Below are positions 12,148 through 18,079 of a DNA stretch of 18,079 nt, piece by piece. Below the pieces are notes generated by a model. It was not told where the DNA came from, did not search any database, and was given only the letters and a program-made list of their open reading frames with translations. Origin of the DNA: an uncultured Bacilli bacterium (GTDB taxonomy: Bacteria; Bacillota_I; Bacilli_A; RF39; UBA660); contig CANQAO010000006.1 of assembly GCA_947589375.1 (NCBI GenBank), positions 1-18,079 of the forward strand. Reading direction: 5' to 3'. Both the position numbers and the translations under genes were made by a program. The stretch's first letter is position 1. Each line of letters begins with the position of its first letter.

Positions 12148-13025
12148 ATGATCTTAAATGTAAGTGGAAGAACTGATATAGTCGCTTTTTATACCAAGTG
12201 GTTTATGAATAGATATAAAGAAGGGTTTGTCGATGTGAAAATCCTTTTAATCCTAAATTAGTAAGCCGTATTAAATTTGAAAATGTCGATGCTATTTTAT
12301 TTTGTACTAAAAATCCCATTCCCATTTTAAAACATTTAAAAGAAATTGATAAACCAGTATTATTTCATGTAACCCTAACGCCTTATAAAAAAGATATTGA
12401 ACCAAATGTCATTCCGAAAGGAAAAATAATTGAAGCGCTTAAAAAACTTTCAAATATTATTGGTCTTGATAATTTATATGTGCGCTATGACCCAATTTTT
12501 ATAAGTGAAAAGTATAATATCGAATATCACCAAAAAGCTTTTGAAAATATGTGCGCATTATTAAGTGGTTATGTCAAACATATAATTGTTTCTTTTCTTG
12601 ATGACTATAAAAATGTGCGAAAAAACATAAATATTTTACAATTTAAAAATATGACGGAAGAAGATTATAAACAAATCGGTCTAAGTTTTAGTCAAAGTGC
12701 CAAAAACCATGGTATGACCATTCAAACATGTGCGGAAAAAAGAAATTTAAGTGAATATGGTTTTAAGATAGATGACTGTCTTTCCAAAGAACTTGCTTAT
12801 AAATTAACTGGTAAAAAATATCCGAAATGGCAAGCCCGTAATTGTAATTGTGTGCAGATGGTTGATATTGGGGTTTATAATTCATGTCATCATTTTTGTA
12901 AATATTGCTATGCTAATTACGATGAAAATCAAGTTAAAGAAAACTTTAAAAATCATGATCCCAATTCTTCACTATTAGTAGGTCATTTAAAAAGTGATGA
13001 TATTATTAAAGAAAGAACCAAATAA
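12148..13025 (+). pseudogene. DUF1848 radical-SAM-like protein gene, broken by a 1-base deletion
   Basis: The ATG at 12148 (GGTGG upstream) opens MILNVSGRTDIVAFY, the DUF1848 start, but the frame ends at a TAG about 37 codons on. Removing one base's worth of shift near 12238-12240, in an A-run after codon GTG (12235-12237), restores the family sequence N-P-F-N-P-K-L-V-S-R. It then stays open to TAA 13025, giving about 292 residues in all. Later motifs are LFCTKNPIP, FHVTLTPY, YVRYDPIF and, near the C-terminus, CHHFCKYC (12885-12908), the CxxxCxxC pattern that binds a 4Fe-4S cluster in radical SAM enzymes. The protein's reaction is unknown. The lesion could be real decay, a phase-variable A-run or a sequencing error; everything after it is well conserved, which favours a recent change or an error. 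Confidence 0.8.
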
Positions 13026-13042
13026 AAACGGCTTAAAGCCGC
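13024..13042 (-). terminator. Terminator of the minus-strand orphan gene
   Basis: On the minus strand CGGCT pairs with AGCCG over a TTA loop and TTTTT follows. The T-run overlaps the stop codon of the convergent DUF1848 gene. Confidence 0.7.
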
Positions 13043-13053
13043 TTATAATATCA

Positions 13054-13851
13054 TTATAACCCACGATTAGTGCGGATAGCATTTATTTTGTCTACTGGTA
13101 TTTCAGGTGAATAGGTTGACAAAGATTCCCATTTAAAACTAGGCTCAGAGGTTTCTATGGCGCCTTTTTTTAATAGTTCAAGTGCATAAGTAGAATAATC
13201 GATTATTGGATAGTTAACAAGGCGAAGATTGTATTTGTTTTCTTTATCATAAATGAGGTGAATCCCATTTAAATTTGTAATTTTTTCACCATTAATAGTG
13301 GTAAAAAAAGTATATGACTCTGAGTAACGCTTATTGCCAAATCGCTCACATAAATGATAGAAAGGATTTGTGTTTTTTTCGATGTTATTAGTATGGTTAG
13401 AGAATATCGTTTCCCAATTTGGGTATAGTTCTGATATTAATTGCTCACGTAATTTTTGGGCCGTTTCTAATTTGAGATCGCTTTGGTTATCAATGATTGC
13501 TGGTTCTATTTCATTTGTAATGAATAATGCTAGATCGCCATCTTTCTTGACATATATTTCTTGGATTTGATAGGCACCATCAATAGTGATATAAGGCTTT
13601 TCAAAATCTAATAATTGATTGACAAAAGTGAGTTTAACACCATACTTTTTGTCTTTGTGAATAGGTCTATTACTATATGGGAAATTATGTCGTCGCTCGT
13701 CTTCTAAGTAATGGTTTTCGTGTCTTCCTTTACTATCGACATAGATTACACCCTGATTATCCAGTACCATAAAGTCGTGGTTGACATATGGAAGCATTAT
13801 TTGAATGCAATCATTGCCGACATATTTAGAGTTTATTTTTTGAATTACCAT
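13054..13851 (-). CDS. Hypothetical protein, 265 residues
   Basis: I do not recognise this family. It appears soluble: no signal peptide or membrane helix. The N-terminal third has alternating strands (FMVLDNQGVIYVDSKG, then YITIDGAYQIQEIYV). A charged helix with E-T-A-Q-K-L-R-E-Q-L lies around residues 125-140. The C-terminal part repeats strand-rich segments such as GEKITNLNGIHLIYD. The chosen start is the ATG at 13851, nine bases after AAAGGAG; the longer frame from a GTG at 13878 would place the ribosome-binding site inside the protein. It has its own promoter, diverging from mutL, and its own terminator, so it is a single-gene unit of opposite orientation to all other protein genes here. 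Real coding is likely; function is unknown. Confidence 0.7.
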   Translation of the reverse strand: MVIQKINSKYVGNDCIQIMLPYVNHDFMVLDNQGVIYVDSKGRHENHYLEDERRHNFPYSNRPIHKDKKYGVKLTFVNQLLDFEKPYITIDGAYQIQEIYVKKDGDLALFITNEIEPAIIDNQSDLKLETAQKLREQLISELYPNWETIFSNHTNNIEKNTNPFYHLCERFGNKRYSESYTFFTTINGEKITNLNGIHLIYDKENKYNLRLVNYPIIDYSTYALELLKKGAIETSEPSFKWESLSTYSPEIPVDKINAIRTNRGL

Positions 13852-13880
13852 ATTATTCATCTCCTTTGAAACTGTCACTT

Positions 13881-13909
13881 ATTATAACAAAAATAATTAT
13901 AAAAAACAA
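13881..13909 (-). promoter_or_regulatory. Promoter of the minus-strand orphan gene
   Basis: On the minus strand TTGTTT (plus 13904-13909) and a perfect TATAAT (plus 13881-13886), spacer 17. Confidence 0.7.
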
Positions 13910-13930
13910 GTTAATAATTTAAAAATATGG

Positions 13931-13936
13931 TATAAT
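13931..13936 (+). promoter_or_regulatory. -10 element of mutL
   Basis: A perfect TATAAT lies 16 bases before the mutL ATG. The -35 at the ideal distance (AAGTTA, 13908-13913) is poor and abuts the -35 of the divergent gene, so the two promoters may compete. Confidence 0.5.
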
Positions 13937-13952
13937 CAAAGTAGGTGATATA

Positions 13953-15746
13953 ATGGCAGTTATAAAAGTGATGGATGAAGTTTTAGCTAATAAAATTGCT
14001 GCAGGAGAAGTCGTTGAAAGATGTGCTTCTGTAGTCAAGGAATTAGTGGAAAATAGTATTGATGCCGAAAGTACAGAAATTAAAGTTGAACTGCAAGATT
14101 CTGGCACTAAAGAAATTAAAGTCATCGATAATGGTAAAGGTATGGATAAGGAAGACGCGGTTTTAGCTTTTTCAAGACATGCCACCAGTAAAATAAACGA
14201 TGAAGAAGATTTATTTCACTTAACGACTTTAGGTTTTAGAGGTGAAGCTTTGGCTTCCATTGCTTCAGTTTCCAAAGTGGATTTAAAAACCAGTACCGGT
14301 AATATTGGTACCCATGTTGTTTTAAATGGTGGAAAAATAATCACTAATGAAAAAGGCGATGCTAGAAAAGGAACAATCATTACTGTTAGTGAACTATTTT
14401 ATAATACACCCGCCCGTTTAAAACATATGAAAAGTTTATACACGGAACTAGCTAGTATTACTGATTATATGAATAAATTATCCTTATCAAGACCAGACAT
14501 TAGATTTTCGCTTACTAATAATGGCAATAATATTTTACTCACTGATGGACACAATAATACTTTAAAAACCATCCAGAGTATTTATGGTAGTGATGTGGCT
14601 CGTAAAATGTTAGAAATTCATGGTGAAAATGCCGATTATGAAATTAGTGGCTATATTTCTTCACCAGAAGTACACCGGTCTTCGCGCAACAATATGATTA
14701 CCTTAGTCAATAATAGAGTAGTTAAAAATGCTGATATCAATAGAACGATTAACGATAGTTATCATTCTTATAAACCGGATAATCGCTATCCGATTACCGT
14801 GCTTCATATTATGGTTGATCCTAGCGTTATCGATGTTAATATTCATCCAACTAAAATGGATATTAAATTTAGTAAAATGGATACTTTACTAGAATTAATT
14901 AAAGAAACTATCGTTAAAACAATTAGCCATAAAAATTTAATTCCCGAAGTAGTTATCAAAGAAGCAAAACCGAAATATCAAGAAATGACTTTAGATTTAG
15001 AAAGAACAGAAAGTAAAGTTAAACCAGTCCAAGAAGAAATAATTGTAAATACTTTTGAAGATGAAGAAAATGTCATATATGAAGAAGATAATGCTGGCGA
15101 TGTCATCATGGAACATGAAACACCATATAACAAATACGATGAAAAAGTAATGCCAGAGATGTATCCAGTTGGTTTAGTTCATGGTACTTATATCATTTGC
15201 CAAAATGAAAAAGGGATGTATATCATTGACCAGCACGCCGCCAAAGAAAGATGTAATTACGAACTTTTCAAAAAACAAATGGGTAATCCTCATGTTGCCA
15301 GTACGCCATTATTACTACCGGTTACGATTGAATTATCTAACTCAGAATTTATGATTTTAAAACAAAACATGCATATTTTAAAAGATTTAAAATTTGATAT
15401 TGCGGAGTTTGGGATTAACTCGGTGATTGTTAAAGCACATCCCGCATGGATCCCAACTACTAATATCGAAGAGACGATTCGCAAAATAATCGAAATTGTT
15501 ATTCAAACCGAAAAGAACTTTGACATTGAAAAATTTAACGAAAAAGTCGCAATTATGATGAGCTGTAAAAAAGCGATTAAGGCTAATACTAATATTACCT
15601 TAGAAGAAATGGAAGCTTTAATTACGGATTTAAGAAAATGTCAAAATCCCTATAATTGTCCGCATGGCAGGCCAACAATCATTTTCTATTCGAATTATGA
15701 TTTAGAAAAATTATTTAAACGAAGTGGTTTCGATACAAAAAAATAA
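13953..15746 (+). CDS. mutL: DNA mismatch repair protein MutL (with endonuclease motif)
   Basis: MutL couples mismatch recognition by MutS to strand nicking. The 597-residue protein has a GHKL ATPase domain at residues 1-330: IAAGEVVER, KELVENSIDA with E30 as the catalytic base and N34 binding Mg, GKGM, and the LTTLGFRGEAL lid. An acidic, variable linker follows (about 340-400). The C-terminal domain contains DQHAAKER (426-433), MSCKKAIKA (536-544) and CPHGRPT (569-575). These three are the metal-binding motifs of nicking MutL found in bacteria without MutH. VERCAS carries a Cys where most MutL have Pro. The start has GTAGGTGATATA upstream. mutS is not adjacent in this window. Confidence 0.97.
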   Translation: MAVIKVMDEVLANKIAAGEVVERCASVVKELVENSIDAESTEIKVELQDSGTKEIKVIDNGKGMDKEDAVLAFSRHATSKINDEEDLFHLTTLGFRGEALASIASVSKVDLKTSTGNIGTHVVLNGGKIITNEKGDARKGTIITVSELFYNTPARLKHMKSLYTELASITDYMNKLSLSRPDIRFSLTNNGNNILLTDGHNNTLKTIQSIYGSDVARKMLEIHGENADYEISGYISSPEVHRSSRNNMITLVNNRVVKNADINRTINDSYHSYKPDNRYPITVLHIMVDPSVIDVNIHPTKMDIKFSKMDTLLELIKETIVKTISHKNLIPEVVIKEAKPKYQEMTLDLERTESKVKPVQEEIIVNTFEDEENVIYEEDNAGDVIMEHETPYNKYDEKVMPEMYPVGLVHGTYIICQNEKGMYIIDQHAAKERCNYELFKKQMGNPHVASTPLLLPVTIELSNSEFMILKQNMHILKDLKFDIAEFGINSVIVKAHPAWIPTTNIEETIRKIIEIVIQTEKNFDIEKFNEKVAIMMSCKKAIKANTNITLEEMEALITDLRKCQNPYNCPHGRPTIIFYSNYDLEKLFKRSGFDTKK

Positions 15747-15753
15747 ATCACTA

Positions 15754-15762
15754 TGCTATAAT
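15754..15762 (+). promoter_or_regulatory. Extended -10 promoter before the 238-residue gene
   Basis: TGC-TATAAT is a TGN-TATAAT extended -10 element; the -35 region is not recognisable. The strong site AGGAGGAG lies just upstream of ATG 15782. There is no clear mutL terminator, so read-through from mutL is also possible. Confidence 0.55.
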
Positions 15763-15781
15763 ATAATTTAGGAGGAGCGAA

Positions 15782-16498
15782 ATGAAAACATTTAAAGCTA
15801 AAGACGTTTATATCGTAAGACCCTTAAAATTAGTTAAAATTGATAAGCAAATAAAATTTGAATTTCCTTATAATCTTTTATATAAAATGGGTCTAATTGA
15901 AACTGATAAAAATGAACTTATAACGCTTATGGAAAAAAAGCACCATTCAGTAAAGGAAAAGTTAAAACTAGAATTAAGTGATTATCAAAAAAAGTTTCCT
16001 CAGTTTATAGTTGCTGATTCCGCTATTTCTCAAATCACGCAGAATTTTGTTGCCGATGCTGATAAACTAACTTTGGCCACTGTAAGTTCATTGTTCGATA
16101 GTTATACAGATATTTTCTCATTGGAACAATATACTATTGATAGTGAGCATAATGAATATGTTATTAATCGTAAATGTGCTTCACCATCACGCTTAAGTGA
16201 TTATATAAAAGCTCATAAAATAGTCGAGGCTATGACCACAAATAATTTATCTCGAAAAGAATTTATTGATTTTATTGAAAGCAAGGAATATGAAAATGTG
16301 GATTATACTATTGATGAATTAAAACAAATTAAAGATGACCTTAAGTTACATACCGATGATTTATTGTATACTAAGGTTGACTATGCGACTGAAGTATTTT
16401 ATGATAAAAAGGATGACTTTTATTATTCCTATAACGCTAAAGGCGAAAAAATAAAACCTTTAAACAATTATAAAATCAAAAAGAAAATTTTAAAATAA
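15782..16498 (+). CDS. Hypothetical protein, 238 residues
   Basis: Not recognised. It is a soluble, highly charged protein with no signal peptide or membrane helix. An N-terminal strand-rich segment (MKTFKAKDVYIVRPLKLVKI) is followed by a mainly helical middle rich in Lys, Asp and Glu. The C-terminal part has several Asp-Asp and Tyr-rich patches (YTKVDYATEVFYDKKDDFYYSY). It has a strong ribosome-binding site (AGGAGGAG) and starts with ATG. It lies 35 bases after mutL and 47 before the cysteine desulfurase, all in one direction. No terminator was seen after it, so it may be co-transcribed with the desulfurase. No functional link can be read from the sequence. Confidence 0.7.
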   Translation: MKTFKAKDVYIVRPLKLVKIDKQIKFEFPYNLLYKMGLIETDKNELITLMEKKHHSVKEKLKLELSDYQKKFPQFIVADSAISQITQNFVADADKLTLATVSSLFDSYTDIFSLEQYTIDSEHNEYVINRKCASPSRLSDYIKAHKIVEAMTTNNLSRKEFIDFIESKEYENVDYTIDELKQIKDDLKLHTDDLLYTKVDYATEVFYDKKDDFYYSYNAKGEKIKPLNNYKIKKKILK

Positions 16499-16545
16499 AG
16501 CACTATTTTTTGATTAATATGATAATTTATAAAGAAGGTGACAAG

Positions 16546-17661
16546 ATGACTTATTTAGATTATAGTGCCACTACCCCGACAAGTGATGAAGTCTTAGATA
16601 CTTTTGTTAAAGCTTCAAAATATATAGGCAATCCTAATTCCCTTCATAAACTCGGAGTAGAAGCCAAAAAATTAATCGATGCTAGTACTAAACAAATAAG
16701 TGATATTTTAAAAGTTAAACCCGAAGAAATCATTTATACATCAGGCGCTTCTGAAGCAAATAATCTAGCGTTAAAAGGTGTGGAATTATATAAAAATAGA
16801 GGTAATCATATTATCACCACTGAACTTGAGCATTCATCGATTTATGGTCCATTAAATTATATGACTAATCATGGCTTTGAAGTGGATTTTGTCCCTCTTA
16901 AAGCTGGTCTTGTCGATATCGCTAAATTAAAAGAAATGATTACCGATAAAACTATTTTAGTAAGTATCAGTGCCGTCAATAGTGAAACGGGTATTAGACA
17001 GCCGATTGAAGAAATTGGCCAAATGTTAAAAGACTATCCGAAAGTAATCTTTCATTCGGATATTACGCAAGCAGTTGGAAAAATAAACGTTAATTTAGAA
17101 AACGTTGATCTAGCTAGTTTTTCAGTGCATAAATTTTTTGGCATCAAAGGTATTGGTGCTTTAATCAAAAAAGAAAATATTCGGCTTGAACCTCTTATTC
17201 ATGGTGGTAAAAGCACGACTATTTATCGTAGTGGCACACCAACTACTGCTTTAATTGCGAGTATGGCTAAAGCTTTAAGACTAGCTACTGAAACTTTAGA
17301 TAAAGATATAATAAAAGTTCAAAAATTAAATGATAAGTTAAAAGAAAACTTAAAAGGTTATGAGAATGTTTATATCAATAGTAATGAATATTCAATTCCC
17401 CATATTTTAAATTTAAGTGTGATTGGCGTGAAACCCGAAACGATGTTACATGCTTTAGAAGAAGACGATATATATATTTCAACGCAAAGTGCTTGTTCCA
17501 GTGGTAATAGTTCCAAAGCTGTCATGGCCCTTACGCATGATGAAAAAAGAGCCGCATCAAGCATTAGAATTAGTATTTCCTCAAAAACTACAGAAACAGA
17601 TATTCAAAACTTTTTAAAAAGTTTTGCTAAAAATTATCAAAGATTGGTTGTGAAAAAATGA
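16546..17661 (+). CDS. Cysteine desulfurase (NifS/IscS family)
   Basis: A PLP enzyme that takes sulfur from cysteine for Fe-S clusters or tRNA thiolation. It has 371 residues. K196 in SVHKFFGIKG holds PLP, H96 in ELEHSS stacks on the cofactor, and D172/Q175 in SDITQAVGK bind it. C317 in STQSACSSG is the persulfide cysteine on the flexible loop, which has the group I (IscS/NifS) form rather than the SufS form. The ATG at 16546 follows GAAGGTGAC; an upstream in-frame ATA-type start at 16510 is not used. The TGA stop overlaps the ATG of the next gene (ATGA), implying coupled translation. No thiI, mnmA or iscU is in view, so the sulfur acceptor is unknown. Confidence 0.95.
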   Translation: MTYLDYSATTPTSDEVLDTFVKASKYIGNPNSLHKLGVEAKKLIDASTKQISDILKVKPEEIIYTSGASEANNLALKGVELYKNRGNHIITTELEHSSIYGPLNYMTNHGFEVDFVPLKAGLVDIAKLKEMITDKTILVSISAVNSETGIRQPIEEIGQMLKDYPKVIFHSDITQAVGKINVNLENVDLASFSVHKFFGIKGIGALIKKENIRLEPLIHGGKSTTIYRSGTPTTALIASMAKALRLATETLDKDIIKVQKLNDKLKENLKGYENVYINSNEYSIPHILNLSVIGVKPETMLHALEEDDIYISTQSACSSGNSSKAVMALTHDEKRAASSIRISISSKTTETDIQNFLKSFAKNYQRLVVKK

Positions 17662-18079
17662 GAAGAGATAAAGAAAATTATTATTTAGATATTGCGGAAA
17701 CCGTTTTAGAACGTGGTACTTGTTTAAGACGTAACTATGGGGCCGTTATCGTTAAAAATGATGAAATTGTAGCGACTGGTTACACTGGAGCGCCAAGAGG
17801 CCGAAAGAACTGCACGGATATCAAAAGATGTCAAAGAGAAGCATTAAAAATTCCCAGTGGCCAAAGGTATGAGTTATGCCGTAGTGTGCATGCGGAACAA
17901 AATGCGATTATTTCCGCAGCTCGTAAAGATTTAATTGGTAGTACTTTGTATTTAGCTGGTAAAGAAGTTAAAACCGGCGCTTTAGTTAAAGATGCCACGC
18001 CATGTGAACTTTGTAAAAGATTTATTTTAAATGCCGGTATTAAAAAAATCGTTATTCGTGATGATAAAGAAAATTACCG
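17658..18079 (+). CDS. dCMP deaminase / ComEB-like zinc deaminase (3' end outside window)
   Basis: 140 codons are visible. This cytidine-deaminase-fold enzyme probably converts dCMP to dUMP, feeding thymidylate synthesis. The zinc and catalytic motif is HAE (78-80, E80 the proton shuttle), with PCELC supplying C116 and C119. GAVIVKNDEIVATGYTGAPRG is the typical start of the fold. The insert with C52, C58 and C74 (NCTDIKRC ... ELC) before HAE is typical of Firmicute dCMP deaminases and may hold a second zinc. The start ATG overlaps the desulfurase stop by four bases. Most of the usual length is present; only the C-terminal end is cut off. Confidence 0.9.
   Translation, partial: MRRDKENYYLDIAETVLERGTCLRRNYGAVIVKNDEIVATGYTGAPRGRKNCTDIKRCQREALKIPSGQRYELCRSVHAEQNAIISAARKDLIGSTLYLAGKEVKTGALVKDATPCELCKRFILNAGIKKIVIRDDKENY

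Noticed and set aside
13370..13570. Plus-strand ORF of 66 codons inside the minus-strand gene
   Set aside because: Shadow of the opposite-strand gene, without ribosome-binding site or family features; the same holds for the antisense ORFs in rpsB, tsf, mutL, the ABC genes and the desulfurase.
13852..13878. Upstream GTG start of the minus-strand gene
   Set aside because: It would put the AAAGGAG ribosome-binding site inside the coding sequence; the ATG at 13851 is correctly spaced.
16510..16545. Longer N-terminus of the cysteine desulfurase
   Set aside because: No ribosome-binding site there, and family members begin near the TYLDYSATTP motif, which follows the ATG at 16546.
1..18079. CRISPR array, IS element or replication origin
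   Set aside because: No regularly spaced repeats, transposase ORF, terminal inverted repeats or DnaA-box cluster seen.

Overview
The window is very AT-rich bacterial DNA with strong GGAGG-type ribosome-binding sites, consensus TTGACA/TATAAT promoters and many short intrinsic terminators. Gene content (rpsB-tsf, uppS-cdsA-rseP, mutL, a cysteine desulfurase) points to a low-GC Firmicute. The likely group is the uncultured gut Bacilli related to Mollicutes (RF39/Erysipelotrichia-like). A mycoplasma with a reassigned TGA codon is unlikely: TGA ends the cysteine desulfurase gene, tryptophans are TGG, and mutL is present.

Layout. 1-291 is the 3' end of a surface or pilin-like protein, followed by a hairpin and two terminators. 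508-1599 is a small M3-like (oligoendopeptidase F-type) metallopeptidase. 1764-3706 holds rpsB and tsf; S2 carries an unusual C-terminal SAP/Rho-N-like tail. 3784-4719 is a DUF6273-like protein of unknown function. 4865-7425 is a compact operon uppS-cdsA-rseP, covering the undecaprenyl carrier, CDP-diacylglycerol and intramembrane proteolysis. 7508-9716 is a two-gene ABC-2 exporter.

9717-13910 is an accessory, RNA-rich stretch between core operons. It contains a 25-residue hydrophobic peptide gene, tRNA-Leu(GAG) on the minus strand, a 78-residue orphan ORF, tRNA-Thr(CGT) and a DUF3800 gene. Two separately promoted and terminated structured RNAs follow (about 11721-11838 and 11937-12120). The stretch ends with a DUF1848 radical-SAM-like gene broken by a one-base deletion and an orphan minus-strand gene. 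13953-18079 returns to core-like genes: mutL, an unknown 238-residue protein, a cysteine desulfurase, and a dCMP-deaminase-like gene cut by the window end.

The most interesting part is the DUF3800 gene with a structured RNA whose promoter starts at the base after the DUF3800 stop codon. Several conserved RNA motifs near DUF3800 genes have been described and named for them, so this may be a paired protein-RNA system. The next RNA downstream has mutually exclusive helices, as expected of a switch or refolding RNA. All family names are from reading motifs; no searches were run.
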